Below are positions 1 through 9,444 of a DNA stretch of 64,000 bases, one piece after another. Below the pieces are notes generated by a model. The model saw only the letters and a program-made list of their open reading frames with translations, was not told where the DNA came from and ran no database searches. Positions within the stretch are counted from its first letter, which is position 1, and each line of letters begins with the position of its first letter. Origin of the DNA: Metabacillus litoralis (GTDB lineage Bacteria > Bacillota > Bacilli > Bacillales > Bacillaceae). The DNA is taken from contig NZ_CP033043.1 in NCBI RefSeq assembly GCF_003667825.1, positions 993,001 through 1,057,000 of the forward strand, written 5' to 3'. The position numbers were made by a program, and so were the translations under genes.

Positions 1-402
1 ATGAGTGATAATATACGACGCTCAATGCCCCTATTTCCTATCGGAATTGTTATGCAGCTCACAGATCTGTCTGCAAGACAAATTCGTTATTATGAAGAGA
101 ATGAACTTATTTTTCCAGCTCGAACGGAAAGCAATAGAAGATTGTTTTCGTTTAATGATGTTGACAAATTATTGGAGATTCGTAATTTAATTGAACAAGG
201 TGTTAACTTGGCTGGAATTAAAGAAATTTTCTTGCGCAAAAGTACACATAGTGAAGAGAAAGAAGAGCAACATAAAACTGTTGAAAAACCTGATTTGAGT
301 GATGCTGAATTACGTAAGCTCTTAAAATCTGAACTTATGCAGGCAGGACGCTTTAATCGACCAACATTAAGGCAAGGGGACATGACAAGGTTTTTTCATT
401 GA
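1..402 (+). CDS. glnR: GlnR, MerR-family nitrogen repressor
   Basis: Represses glutamine synthetase and other nitrogen genes when glutamine is plentiful, acting with feedback-inhibited GlnA. The 133-residue protein has an N-terminal MerR winged helix (about residues 12-80, with [20 protein letters not shown] typical of the family) and the short C-terminal tail through which GlnR senses GlnA. Length matches the family (about 135). It lies 58 bp upstream of glnA on the same strand, the classic glnRA operon. The window starts exactly at its ATG, so its promoter and operators cannot be seen. Confidence 0.97.
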   Translation: MSDNIRRSMPLFPIGIVMQLTDLSARQIRYYEENELIFPARTESNRRLFSFNDVDKLLEIRNLIEQGVNLAGIKEIFLRKSTHSEEKEEQHKTVEKPDLSDAELRKLLKSELMQAGRFNRPTLRQGDMTRFFH

Positions 403-460
403 TCTAGTTAGTATGAAATTGAATATAAAACTTTTTTGAAATAGGAGAGGAGATTTTCAA

Positions 461-1795
461 GTGGCTAAATATTCAAGAGAAGATATCGTAACTTTAGTAA
501 AAGAAAACAATGTAAAATATATCCGTCTACAATTCACAGATATTTTGGGAACTATTAAAAACGTAGAGATTCCTGTAAGTCAATTAGATAAAGCTTTAGA
601 TAATAAAATGATGTTCGATGGATCTTCAATTGAAGGTTTCGTTCGAATCGAAGAGTCTGATATGTACTTATATCCTGATCTTGATACATTCGTTATTTTC
701 CCTTGGACAGCAGAAAAAGGAAAAGTTGCACGATTTATCTGTGATATTTATAATCCAGATGGCACTCCATTTGCTGGTGATCCTCGTAATAACCTAAGAC
801 GTCTTCTTTCTGAGATGGAAGAACTTGGATTTTCAGATTTCAATTTAGGGCCTGAGCCAGAATTCTTCTTATTTAAATTAGACGAAAAAGGCGAACCAAC
901 ATTAGAATTAAACGATAATGGTGGATATTTCGACTTAGCACCAACTGACTTAGGTGAAAACTGCCGCCGTGATATCGTTCTAGAATTAGAAGAAATGGGA
1001 TTTGAAATTGAGGCATCTCACCATGAGGTGGCGCCTGGTCAGCATGAAATTGATTTTAAATATGCTTCTGCAATTAAAGCATGTGACGATATTCAAACAT
1101 TTAAATTAGTTGTTAAAACAATTGCACGCAAGCATGGATTACATGCTACATTTATGCCAAAACCATTGTTTGGTGTAAACGGATCTGGTATGCACTGTAA
1201 CTTATCGTTATTTAGCAAAGGTGAGAATGCATTCTTAGATACGAACGCTGAACTGCAATTAAGTGAAACTGCTAGACAATTTATTGCTGGTGTAATCAAA
1301 CATGCACCTGCATTTACAGCTGTAACAAACCCAACTGTAAACTCTTATAAACGACTAGTACCTGGTTATGAGGCACCGTGTTATGTGGCTTGGTCTGCAC
1401 AAAACAGAAGTCCATTAATTCGTATCCCTGCTTCACGTGGGTTAAGTACACGTGTAGAAGTTCGTAGTGTTGACCCTGCAGCAAATCCATACCTAGCTAT
1501 GAGTGTTCTTTTAGCTGCTGGTCTTGACGGTATTAAAAATAAGCTTCAAGCTCCAAAACCTATTGATCGTAACATTTATGTTATGTCAAAAGAAGAGCGT
1601 GTTGAAAATGGTATCGTAGACCTACCAGCAACACTAGCTCAAGCTCTAGACTTGTTAAAAGCAGATAGCACAATGAAGCATGCTTTAGGTGAACACTTAT
1701 TTGAGCACTTTATTGAAGCGAAAGAAATAGAGTGGGATATGTTCCGTACGCAAGTACACCCATGGGAAAGAGAACAATACATGTCAATGTATTAA
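461..1795 (+). CDS. glnA: Glutamine synthetase type I-alpha (feedback-regulated copy)
   Basis: Makes glutamine from glutamate, ammonia and ATP; in Bacillus the feedback-inhibited enzyme also controls GlnR and TnrA. The 444 residues match B. subtilis GlnA closely from memory. Visible landmarks are [17 protein letters not shown] (Arg62, the feedback-control residue), [34 protein letters not shown] and [13 protein letters not shown] (the active-site flap). There is no adenylylation-site region of the GSI-beta type. RBS GGAGAGGAG precedes a GTG start at 461. A second, divergent copy is at 61375-62739. Confidence 0.97.
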   Translation: MAKYSREDIVTLVKENNVKYIRLQFTDILGTIKNVEIPVSQLDKALDNKMMFDGSSIEGFVRIEESDMYLYPDLDTFVIFPWTAEKGKVARFICDIYNPDGTPFAGDPRNNLRRLLSEMEELGFSDFNLGPEPEFFLFKLDEKGEPTLELNDNGGYFDLAPTDLGENCRRDIVLELEEMGFEIEASHHEVAPGQHEIDFKYASAIKACDDIQTFKLVVKTIARKHGLHATFMPKPLFGVNGSGMHCNLSLFSKGENAFLDTNAELQLSETARQFIAGVIKHAPAFTAVTNPTVNSYKRLVPGYEAPCYVAWSAQNRSPLIRIPASRGLSTRVEVRSVDPAANPYLAMSVLLAAGLDGIKNKLQAPKPIDRNIYVMSKEERVENGIVDLPATLAQALDLLKADSTMKHALGEHLFEHFIEAKEIEWDMFRTQVHPWEREQYMSMY

Positions 1796-1801
1796 TAGAA
1801 A

Positions 1802-1834
1802 AAAACTTAACACATTTAGTGTTAAGTTTTTTTA
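1802..1834 (+). terminator. glnRA operon terminator
   Basis: Perfect stem AACTTAACAC/GTGTTAAGTT around ATTTA, followed by a T-run, 6 bp after the glnA stop. Confidence 0.9.
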
Positions 1835-1844
1835 TTTGCAAATA

Positions 1845-1872
1845 AAAAAGCTTGCCTAATTAGGCAAGCTTA
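1845..1872 (-). terminator. lexA terminator
   Basis: Perfect palindrome AAGCTTGCCTAATTAGGCAAGCTT overlaps the lexA stop codon. On the minus strand it runs into a T-rich tract, so it can end lexA transcription. Confidence 0.85.
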
Positions 1873-2493
1873 ATGAACCGTGCGGTAAACTCCAATTACT
1901 TTTCCTAGTATACTCACATTTCGAAGAATAATAGGTTCCATTGTTGAATTTTCTGGCTGTAAGCGAATATAGTCTTTTTCTTTGAAAAATCTTTTACAAG
2001 TTGCCTCATCATCCTCGGTCATAGCCACAACAATATCACCATTGTTAGCCGTTTGCTGTTGTCGGACGATTACTAAATCACCGTCTAATATTCCAGCTTC
2101 TATCATACTTTCACCCATAATTTCTAGCATAAAAACATGTTCATCTTCTGATATATATCGATCTGGGAGCGGAAAGTACTCTTCTACATTTTCAATAGCT
2201 GTAATTGGAAGACCTGCTGTTACTTTTCCTATTACTGGAACATTAATAACATTGCTCTTTGGAATATGGAGAGTCTCTTCTTCCTCTAGTATTTCAATAG
2301 CTCTTGGTTTCGTGGGGTCTCTTCTAATTAATCCTTTTGACTCTAATCTAGCTAAATGACCGTGTACTGTTGAGCTTGAAGCTAATCCAACAGCTTCTCC
2401 AATTTCACGTACTGAAGGTGGATACCCCTTTTTTTGGACCTCATCTTTAATAAAAGTTAATATATCTTGTTGCCTTTTTGATAGTTTCGTCAT
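1870..2493 (-). CDS. lexA: LexA, SOS repressor
   Basis: SOS-response repressor that self-cleaves when RecA is activated. Counting from the ATG at 2493 (207 aa; family about 205), it has the N-terminal winged helix ([20 protein letters not shown]), cleavage site Ala93-Gly94 in KVTAGLP, catalytic Ser129 in MGESMIEAG and Lys167 in EATCKRF. I chose ATG 2493 because GAGGTG lies 9 nt upstream; the GTG at 2505 would fall inside that ribosome site. Divergent from yneA, with LexA-type boxes between them, so it is probably autoregulated. Confidence 0.97.
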   Translation of the reverse strand: MTKLSKRQQDILTFIKDEVQKKGYPPSVREIGEAVGLASSSTVHGHLARLESKGLIRRDPTKPRAIEILEEEETLHIPKSNVINVPVIGKVTAGLPITAIENVEEYFPLPDRYISEDEHVFMLEIMGESMIEAGILDGDLVIVRQQQTANNGDIVVAMTEDDEATCKRFFKEKDYIRLQPENSTMEPIILRNVSILGKVIGVYRTVH

Positions 2494-2528
2494 CCTCTGT
2501 GACACCTCGGATCCTGTAATTTATGTTT

Positions 2529-2557
2529 ATTATAGCATCATTTACCTTTAGATACAA
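2529..2557 (-). promoter_or_regulatory. lexA sigma-A promoter
   Basis: On the minus strand: -35 TTGTAT (2557-2552), 17-bp spacer, -10 TATAAT (2534-2529). The upstream LexA box overlaps the -35, as expected for autorepression. Confidence 0.65.
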
Positions 2558-2568
2558 ACATAAGTTCG
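2555..2568. promoter_or_regulatory. LexA/DinR box 1
   Basis: CAAACATAAGTTCG matches the Bacillus SOS box CGAAC-N4-GTTCG at all fixed positions but one. It overlaps the -35 of the lexA promoter. Confidence 0.8.
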
Positions 2569-2578
2569 AGAAAAACGC

Positions 2579-2607
2579 TTGACTGGAACATTCGTTCGTA
2601 TTATACT
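2579..2607 (+). promoter_or_regulatory. yneA operon sigma-A promoter
   Basis: -35 TTGACT (2579-2584), exactly 17-bp spacer, -10 TATACT (2602-2607). The spacer is almost entirely LexA box 2, so repressor binding would exclude RNA polymerase. Confidence 0.8.
2585..2598. promoter_or_regulatory. LexA/DinR box 2
   Basis: GGAACATTCGTTCG has a perfect GAAC-N4-GTTC core and one outer mismatch to the Bacillus SOS box. It sits inside the yneA promoter spacer. Confidence 0.85.
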
Positions 2608-2621
2608 AATTTCAACAAATA

Positions 2622-2635
2622 CGAACAAATATTCC
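2622..2635. promoter_or_regulatory. Possible weak LexA/DinR box 3
   Basis: CGAACAAATATTCC keeps the left half-site and ATTC on the right. It lies just upstream of the yneA ribosome site and is weaker than boxes 1 and 2. Confidence 0.45.
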
Positions 2636-2650
2636 TATGAGGTGTATAAA

Positions 2651-3639
<989 letters not shown>

Positions 3640-3802
3640 ATTATTGGTGAAAAAATATGTTTTAAAGTTGTTATTTTCTCCTCTATTTAGTAATATGTCA
3701 TTTGTATCATTTAAAAGACTTTAAAGTAATTTTATACTTAATCTCTTTGAGGTTAGCTGTAAGATTGAAGTCTATATGATTTAAGAGAGGAGTTTATTAA
3801 AC

Positions 3803-4033
3803 ATGTTACCGAAATTTAAAATCGATCGAATAAATGAATTATCCAAGAAAGCAAAGTCAGTAGGGCTAACTGATAAAGAAAAGCAAGAACAACAATCTCT
3901 TCGAAATGAGTATTTACAAGTGTTTCGGTCCTCTATGAAAAACACTTTAAAGGGAGTAACAGTTGTTGACCCGAATGGTAACGATGTAACGCCGCAAAAG
4001 CTGAAAAATGAGAGAAGGAAAGATCTACATTAA
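3803..4033 (+). CDS. ynzC: YnzC, DUF896 protein
   Basis: Small helical cytoplasmic protein (76 aa) of the DUF896 family, usually third gene of the SOS operon; its role is not established. Recognised by ELSKKAKSVGLTDKEKQEQ and LRNEYLQVFRSSMKNTLKGV followed by VDPNGNDVTP. Here it is 163 bp from yneB rather than close-packed, so it may also have its own promoter. RBS is AGAGAGGAG. A strong terminator follows immediately. Confidence 0.93.
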   Translation: MLPKFKIDRINELSKKAKSVGLTDKEKQEQQSLRNEYLQVFRSSMKNTLKGVTVVDPNGNDVTPQKLKNERRKDLH

Positions 4034-4064
4034 AAAGGAATAAATCAATGATTTATTCCTTTTT
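4032..4064 (+). terminator. ynzC terminator
   Basis: AAAAAGGAATAAATCA/TGATTTATTCCTTTTT forms a long perfect stem beginning at the stop codon. In B. subtilis tkt would follow here; no transketolase sequence is present. Confidence 0.9.
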
Positions 4065-4214
4065 AATTGGAACTGAATATGGCATTCTTCTTTAAGTAAT
4101 GATAGGTTTCAAATGTTCGACAAAAATAGTGTCTTCTCTCTCCAGTTTAAGACAATAATTGCTTCTTTGTTCTTTTATAATAAGAGAAATAGTATGGTTG
4201 AGGAGAGTGAAACA

Positions 4215-4661
4215 GTGAGACACTATTATATATACTTAATAGAAGAAGAATTTGCAAGTCACTACTTTGGTCGTGAGTCTAAAATCTACCATCTGTTTCA
4301 AGATTTTCACTGGACAATTGCCCGATCTGAACATGAAAACACACTAGAGAAGCAAATTAATTATATAACTAAGCCCATTCCAATGTTATTTATTCATCAA
4401 TTACTAGGAACTCATTTAGCAAAGCGTTCAGACTATCAAGTGTTCCAAAATATCCATAAAATCGAGTTAAAAGGAAATCTTGGTAATGCAACATTAATAG
4501 TGAAAAATCGTCATCTTGAGCTTACTTCTGATGGAAGTTATGAGGCGGAAACTATATTTTTTGAAGTGTTAAGAAAATTTGATCCTTGTTTTTTAGCAAT
4601 GGACTTAAAAGGTGAAAGATATGGGTGGCTAAACCCAATAAAAGAAAGAAATTTTGGATAA
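4215..4661 (+). CDS. sirA: SirA, sporulation inhibitor of DnaA
   Basis: Binds DnaA domain I to block new replication rounds during sporulation. I place the start at GTG 4215, with AGGAG at 4201 (spacing 9). This gives 148 residues beginning RHYYIYLIEEEFASHYFGRE after the initiator, the same length and register as B. subtilis SirA. C-terminal DPCFLAMDLKGERYGWLNP and KERNFG are also characteristic. The longer frame from 4113 has no ribosome site. Downstream is yneF, as in B. subtilis. Confidence 0.92.
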   Translation: MRHYYIYLIEEEFASHYFGRESKIYHLFQDFHWTIARSEHENTLEKQINYITKPIPMLFIHQLLGTHLAKRSDYQVFQNIHKIELKGNLGNATLIVKNRHLELTSDGSYEAETIFFEVLRKFDPCFLAMDLKGERYGWLNPIKERNFG

Positions 4662-4747
4662 AATATAAAGAAATTATAGTGCAAATGTTGTATAATATCA
4701 AAGGATTTAGTACACTGTAAAATAGACAACACGAAGGAGGAAATACA

Positions 4748-4966
4748 ATGCAATTATGGGTTGTTATTCTAGTAGGCATTCTAGCTTTACTTGCTGGGGT
4801 TGCACTAGGATTTTTCATTGCGCGTAAATATATGATGAATTACCTGAAGAAAAATCCACCAATTAACGAACAAATGCTGAAAATGATGATGATGCAAATG
4901 GGACAAAAACCATCCCAAAAGAAAATCAATCAAATGATGTCACAGATGAATAAGATGCAAAAGTAA
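4748..4966 (+). CDS. yneF: YneF, UPF0154 membrane protein
   Basis: 72-residue protein with one N-terminal membrane helix (about residues 4-25), then the conserved [20 protein letters not shown] and a Met/Gln/Lys-rich tail. It belongs to UPF0154; its function is unknown to me. RBS GAAGGAGGA. It is the last gene in B. subtilis-like order before about 14.9 kb of accessory DNA. Confidence 0.92.
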   Translation: MQLWVVILVGILALLAGVALGFFIARKYMMNYLKKNPPINEQMLKMMMMQMGQKPSQKKINQMMSQMNKMQK

Positions 4967-5090
4967 CAAACGTTGATATAGCAAGGTTTTAAGCGATTTA
5001 CAAATGGGAATTCCTAAGTAGAATAACTATAATTGGTGAATCTTTCTTCGGAATTTTTAATATAAACTGCTTAATCTTTCTTACATAACG

Positions 5091-5142
5091 TAGAAGATCA
5101 CTTTTTCTGATGAAAAATTCAGGAAGGGTGGTCTTTTTTTTA
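5091..5142 (+). terminator. Probable terminator after yneF
   Basis: AAGATCAC ... GTGGTCTT arms with an inner CTGA/TCAG pair, followed by eight or more T. The stem is imperfect. Confidence 0.6.
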
Positions 5143-6018
5143 TGCTTATTTAAAAGATGTTTTATAGGAGTATTTCTACCACTGTCAGGCGAAGGGATAT
5201 CCCCTAAAACAATGAAAAATAAAAATCAGGAATAAAGCAACTTAAGCAGTTTCTTGTCGATAAATAGATTAAACATAGAGAAATTAAATTAAATGAGAAT
5301 GGTAAAGCTTCTGAGAATGGCTTATTAGAGGATTGTCATAAAAAGCAATTGTTGCCCAAAGGGATTACTTTGCCACCTTCTCACACAGCGTATGACAATA
5401 AACAAGGCAATGCAGAAACAGTTATGAAGCATTATGTGAACAACAAACATAGTAAACCCTGTAGATGCTAACAGAAAGATACCACAATTGATTGTTGCAC
5501 CAAACTAAAACAGAGGACAGTCAATATCCTGGCAATCACGTTTAAAAAACCTTGCAGAAGAAATAGCAAGTATCTCACTTCTTATGTTGAAGATTGAAGG
5601 GATTGACAGAAGAGTCGTTGATCTGATTCAGGTTGATATCGACATGAGATATTTGTAGAGCTAAAGATACAGCAGAAACAAACGATGATGGAACAGCTAG
5701 GCTCGAGGTTGTTGTTTATGATTTAAACACTAGGAGCTATGTAACAGATACATTTGGAAAATTAAATGTGAAGGAAGTGGTTATTTGAATAACAGAAGCT
5801 ACTAAAATTGCAATTGAAAGATTAGCGAAGTATGGGATTGAAGCCGGATTATGATGTTACAAATGATTATGAAGTCCCTCTTATTTCTATGATAAATGCT
5901 TTGGTTAAAGCTATTGAAGATAGAAGTCTGAAGTAGATAGGTTCTGTGTTTTACAGATTGTAGAAATATATGGTAATATTTTCATGGTTGATAGATTTCA
6001 AATTGAAGGGAGAAGACC
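5143..6018 (+). pseudogene. Decayed coding sequence, origin unknown
   Basis: No intact gene, but several plus-strand stretches read like protein between stops. About 5294-5471 includes LLPKGITLPPSHTAYDNKQG and AETVMKHYVNN. About 5535-5657 includes RLKNLAEEIASISLLMLKIE and DRRVVDLIQVDIDMRYL. About 5660-5788 includes AETNDDGTARLEVVVYDLNT and GKLNVKEVV. A last stretch up to about 5935 includes EVPLISMINALVKAIEDRS. They shift between frames and have no shared start. I do not recognise the parent genes; phage- or plasmid-derived sequence is a guess. Confidence 0.45.
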
Positions 6019-6999
6019 ATGAAAAAAATAATATTATCAATGTTTACAGTATTGGTTGCATTAACATTAACAGTAAATACTGCTAGTGCTAGTAGTTACA
6101 CTGATGCTGCAAATTTAGGTGAGGTACTTAAAACAAAGTTATCTAGCTTCAATTCCACAATTAACTCGGGTGACATATCTTCAATTGATGATCAGTATGA
6201 TTCATTTTCTAATGATATTAAGAAGACTGAAAGAGCAATTGGAAAGGTTTCAGGAAAATCCAACAGAGATGCTTTGAATAATAAGTATGTGAAGCCAGCG
6301 AAAATTGCAAGGGAACGTGTTATTTATGAAGTGTCTCAATATAGATTAATGAAAGTAATAAATGACTCACTTACAGCAAACAGAGTTGATAAAGCAAATA
6401 GTGACTTTGCAAAACTTGAAAGATTAGAAAAAAGAGCAGTTGAAATTAAAGAAGCTGGTGGGTATGAGCAGTTACCTGCTAAAGTGAGCAATGGACTATC
6501 TAGTATAAAAAGTGATATTGTTGACAAATTAAACGAACTTAATAATAGAAATTCTAGAAAGAATCCAGCAGGAATTGGTGAAACATTACTTGTTGAAAAA
6601 GATGATTGGTTAGACGGTCATGTTAAATATGAGGTTGAACTAACAGATGTTATCTCAGGTGATGAAGCATTAACTTTGGTAAAAGAAGCAAACATGTATA
6701 ATGATTCACCAGATACCGGTATGAAATACGTGTTAGCTAAGTTTAGAATAAAAGTACTTGAATTAGAAAAAGAACCTTATGATATAAATCATGCTAAATT
6801 TAAAGCTGTTAGTGGAAGTGGAGTAACGTATGATGACTGGATTTCTATCGCTGGTCTTGAACCAGACTTAAGAAACGATTTGTATGAAGGTGCAGAACAT
6901 GAAGGTTGGACATATTTCATGGTAGATGAAAATGATGAACCTTTAGTTGTATTTAATCAAGGTTGGGATGATGAAGTTTGGTTTGACATAAGTAATTAA
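6019..6999 (+). CDS. Secreted protein with helical N-terminal and DUF4352-like C-terminal domain
   Basis: 326-residue exported protein. The signal peptide is clear (MKKIILSMFTVLVALTLTVN, cleavage near ASA-S). Residues about 30-175 are charged and helical, resembling the coiled helices of S-layer SbsC-type proteins. From about 185 a beta-rich domain (VKYEVELTDVISGDEA ... GMKYVLAKFRIKV ... GWTYFMVDENDEPLVVFNQG) resembles DUF4352 immunoglobulin-like domains. RBS GAAGGGAGA. It stands alone between decayed DNA and a ligase fragment and has its own terminator. Function unknown. Confidence 0.75.
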   Translation: MKKIILSMFTVLVALTLTVNTASASSYTDAANLGEVLKTKLSSFNSTINSGDISSIDDQYDSFSNDIKKTERAIGKVSGKSNRDALNNKYVKPAKIARERVIYEVSQYRLMKVINDSLTANRVDKANSDFAKLERLEKRAVEIKEAGGYEQLPAKVSNGLSSIKSDIVDKLNELNNRNSRKNPAGIGETLLVEKDDWLDGHVKYEVELTDVISGDEALTLVKEANMYNDSPDTGMKYVLAKFRIKVLELEKEPYDINHAKFKAVSGSGVTYDDWISIAGLEPDLRNDLYEGAEHEGWTYFMVDENDEPLVVFNQGWDDEVWFDISN

Positions 7000-7003
7000 G
7001 TAG

Positions 7004-7039
7004 AAATAACCCCTTTCCTGATTTGGTAGGGGTTATTTT
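7004..7039 (+). terminator. Terminator of the secreted-protein gene
   Basis: AAATAACCCC ... GGGGTTATTT stem followed by T residues, just after the stop. Confidence 0.85.
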
Positions 7040-7103
7040 GTTTACTCCAACTACCAATTATTTTACATCCTAATTTGTTACAATTGTTTTGAGGTGTATT
7101 TAA

Positions 7104-7248
7104 ATGTTTATATCGCCAATGTTGTTACACAAATCTGATCATCCTTTTGAAGATGATTTTATATAACTGAGTTGAAATTAGATGGTGTTCGTATAATTTG
7201 GAATAAGTTTAATGACAAGGTACGTATTTACACTCGACACAATAATGA
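7104..7248 (+). pseudogene. 5' fragment of ATP-dependent DNA ligase (LigB type)
   Basis: Begins with RBS GAGGTG and ATG 7104 reading MFISPMLLHKSDHPFEDDF, the start of phage-type LigB ligases. A 2-bp TA insertion near 7163 (TATATA) shifts frame. The next frame gives TELKLDGVR (catalytic Lys of the KxDG motif) and VRIYTRHNN, then stops. The gene resumes at 18164 with EVTAIYPELI. The last eight bases (7241-7248, AATAATGA) recur at the other break. The gene was thus frameshifted and also split. Confidence 0.85.
7241..7248 (+). repeat. Direct repeat AATAATGA, left island boundary
   Basis: Identical to 18164-18171. Joining the ligase halves at one copy gives CGA CAC AAT AAT GAA GTC ACA, an uninterrupted RHNNEVT reading. 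It may be a target-site duplication or a recombination core. Confidence 0.65.
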
Positions 7249-7438
7249 TTAGCTATTTTAAGAGGATATTATGTCCATTATATTGGTATAGATTCTCTTG
7301 TTTTAATATATTAAAACAGTTAAATGAAGCTTAAAAAATATGTCTACTATGTTTACTATAGTATGACAAATCTAAATTGGAGGACAAAAAACGTGAAATA
7401 ATAGGATGGTCATTAAAGGAAATTAAGGTGGAAAGTAC

Positions 7439-7507
7439 ATGAAGGTTCAAGAGATATATTTAGAATCCTAATAGCAAGAGATACATACTCATTGATGGAG
7501 AAGGATG
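7439..7507 (+). pseudogene. Start of a decayed tyrosine recombinase/integrase
   Basis: ATG 7439 reads MKVQEIYLE. After a +1 shift at about 7467 it continues PNSKRYILIDGEG and then stops at about 7508. Together these resemble the N-terminus of Tn554-like and related site-specific tyrosine recombinases as I remember them (MKVQEI ... KRYLLLD). No catalytic domain remains; following sequence to 7619 is non-coding. Only about 23 codons support the call. Confidence 0.4.
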
Positions 7508-7619
7508 AAGAAAATAATCAAGTTTTGATTCCCAGTACCTATTATATGTATCAAGGTCGATAAATCTTTTTTCTACACCTGCTCGTATATGTATAGATAA
7601 TGAAATTGAGGGGGATATA

Positions 7620-7992
7620 ATGCAAATACAAACTCAAACATCCAGGAATGTTAAGTTAGTTACAAAAAGGAAATTTAATACTAGAACAGTGCTAAATATA
7701 TATGGCATTCTTACAGTAATTGCACTGATATTATCCATATTCACTAATCCAATTTCTGTTAATGAAAACATGCAATTTTTTCACAATGAAGAATTTATAA
7801 TGAAAACATATGAGATAAAGGAATTTCTACAATTTATTTTTGTAAGTTCTTTTTTCTTTTTCTTTTTCTTTTTAGTTAATATATATATAAGGGAGAATTT
7901 GGAGGAAGGTATTCTATGTCACTTTAGTTTTTGTCTTTGGATATAGCTTAATTAAGGCTATTTATCTTATATTCAGTTCAGTACCTCATTAA
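7620..7992 (+). pseudogene. Small membrane protein, probably frameshifted
   Basis: RBS GAGGGGGATATA precedes ATG 7620. The open frame runs to 7946 with two membrane helices (about residues 28-43, YGILTVIALILSIFTN, and 72-89, Phe-rich). A third hydrophobic helix (VFYVTLVFVFGYSLIKAIYL) lies in the +1 frame and ends at 7992, so the original gene probably crossed frames between about 7848 and 7905, where there is a T5-6/C polypyrimidine tract. It could be phase-variable or simply broken. No family recognised. Confidence 0.55.
7848..7874 (+). repeat. CTTTTT polypyrimidine tract
   Basis: Successive C plus T5-6 units inside the membrane protein gene encode a Phe-rich helix; a plausible slippage site. 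Confidence 0.7.
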
Positions 7993-8011
7993 AGTATAAA
8001 GGAACTAGTTT

Positions 8012-8046
8012 GTCTTACACAAAACAAAGCGCAATTCAGGAATAAG
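8012..8046 (+). repeat. Island repeat copy 1
   Basis: TCTTACACAAAACAAAGCGC followed by AATTCAGGAATAAG; matches the leader (TCTTC-N-CAA) and AAAGCGC core of the family. Confidence 0.55.
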
Positions 8047-8049
8047 AAA

Positions 8050-8080
8050 GGCACCCTATCTTGTAGAATCGTGCCATTTT
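8050..8080 (+). terminator. Hairpin after repeat copy 1
   Basis: GGCAC ... GTGCC stem followed by a run of T, upstream of the MepB-like gene. Confidence 0.6.
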
Positions 8081-8101
8081 TTTGAAATTTGGAGTGAAGA
8101 A

Positions 8102-8611
8102 ATGAATAATTTTTTTACAGCATTAACTTATATAAATAAAATGATTTATAAGTCGAATCACTTAATTGTAAAGTCAGTTCAAGAAGAAAAGCAAAATTCA
8201 AAGTATGGTGCTGGTACATTTCAATTATCTTCTAAAACAGTTCGATTCAGAGTTGCGAATATAACTCCTACCAAAATAGGGCAGTTTGTTGCATTATGGG
8301 AAAAAGACGAAGATAATAAAAATCAACCCTACTCATATGACGAAGCCCCTGATTTATTAGTTATAACTACCTTTAAAAATGAAAATGAGTTTGGGCAATT
8401 TATTTTCCCAAAAGAAATTCTTTTAAAACAGAACATTCTTAGATCTGCTTCAACAAAGGGGAAAATGGCAATAAGAGTATATCCTAGCTGGGATAGTCCG
8501 AGTAGTATACAAGCGATGAAAACTCAAAATTGGCAGCTTCCCTATTTTGCTGATATGTGTAATCCGAATAAATTACCCTTAGAAAAAATAATGGAACTGT
8601 ATTCTCTTTAA
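8102..8611 (+). CDS. MepB-family protein
   Basis: 169-residue cytoplasmic protein matching the MepB family by its run of motifs: FVALWEKD, NQPYSYDEAPDLLVIT, FGQFIFPKEIL, STKGKMAIRVYPSW and TQNWQLPYF. In Staphylococcus mepB lies beside the MepA efflux pump, but its activity is not established; here there is no pump or MepR. RBS TTGGAGTGAAGAA. A single-gene unit with repeat copies on both sides. Confidence 0.85.
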   Translation: MNNFFTALTYINKMIYKSNHLIVKSVQEEKQNSKYGAGTFQLSSKTVRFRVANITPTKIGQFVALWEKDEDNKNQPYSYDEAPDLLVITTFKNENEFGQFIFPKEILLKQNILRSASTKGKMAIRVYPSWDSPSSIQAMKTQNWQLPYFADMCNPNKLPLEKIMELYSL

Positions 8612-8645
8612 TCTTCTGCAATCAAAAAGCGCATTAGTGAAATAA
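8612..8645 (+). repeat. Island repeat copy 2
   Basis: TCTTCTGCAATCAAAAAGCG then CATTAGTG; begins one base after the MepB-like stop codon. Confidence 0.65.
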
Positions 8646-8689
8646 CTAGGTTTGTTAGAGCATATTTGTTAAAACAGTAAAATAAGAAA

Positions 8690-9262
8690 ATGGAAGTGAT
8701 GATACTGTCTGTCTTTATTCAATATAGTAATATAAGTGTAATTAACTCATTTAAATTTGATAATAAAGATTTCACAGTTATAGATATTGGGGTTAGGATA
8801 TTAGATGAAGAAAATTTTACATATAATTTTATAGGGACAAGTTTTTGTTTTCCGTTGTTCTTTGTTTTATCAACCTCTATGCTTGATGATGAAGAATTAG
8901 ATAAGGTGAAACAGCACGAAATCGAATTTCTAGCAAGTAATAACTGGATCATAGTTAAAGTACTTAAAAAAGTACAATTAAGATTAATATCTGGATACTG
9001 TGAATGGTTTGCATGCGTAGGTTTAGGTTCCTATATGATCCAAGGAGAAAACATTCATTTTGAAGAACTATGGCCTGTTGTACATTGGAGTATTCCAACA
9101 GAGTTCCCTAATCTTGAATGGGGGAAGTTGAATACCTTAATTAATATAGAAGAAGTCGGGCACACAGTTATTACGAAAGATGAAAGAATTAATAGTACAG
9201 TAAAATTGAAAGGTTATATTCCAAAAGATTATGGTATTGATTTGGAGAATAGTGATTTTTGA
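8690..9262 (+). CDS. Hypothetical protein
   Basis: 190-residue soluble protein; I recognise no family. Mixed alpha/beta composition with a hydrophobic middle (NFIGTSFCFPLFFVLS) and an acidic stretch LDDEELDKVKQHEIEF. The start is uncertain: ATG 8690, GTG 8696 and ATG 8699 are in frame, with GGAAGTGA overlapping them. A later start is possible. Located between repeat copies 2 and 3. No signal peptide. Confidence 0.6.
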   Translation: MEVMILSVFIQYSNISVINSFKFDNKDFTVIDIGVRILDEENFTYNFIGTSFCFPLFFVLSTSMLDDEELDKVKQHEIEFLASNNWIIVKVLKKVQLRLISGYCEWFACVGLGSYMIQGENIHFEELWPVVHWSIPTEFPNLEWGKLNTLINIEEVGHTVITKDERINSTVKLKGYIPKDYGIDLENSDF

Positions 9263-9360
9263 TTTTTTTTGTACTTCGGTCATAAACTAACATTAAGGTT
9301 ACGGACTTTCTCGGAGTGAAATTGCAATATCACTTTACAATAGACAATGGAAAACAATCT

Positions 9361-9405
9361 AGAGCATCGAGCGTCTTTCTGTAACAAAGTAAGGCGCTCA
9401 TTTCA
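9361..9405 (+). repeat. Island repeat copy 3
   Basis: GAGCGTCTTTCTGTAACAAA followed by GTAAGGCGCTC; arms GAGCG.CTT/AAGGCGCTC make a hairpin. It occupies the gap between the hypothetical gene and the next small gene. Confidence 0.75.
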
Positions 9406-9444
9406 ATATTAGAGTGCTATAACTAAGTAAGGAGAAGTGAAATA

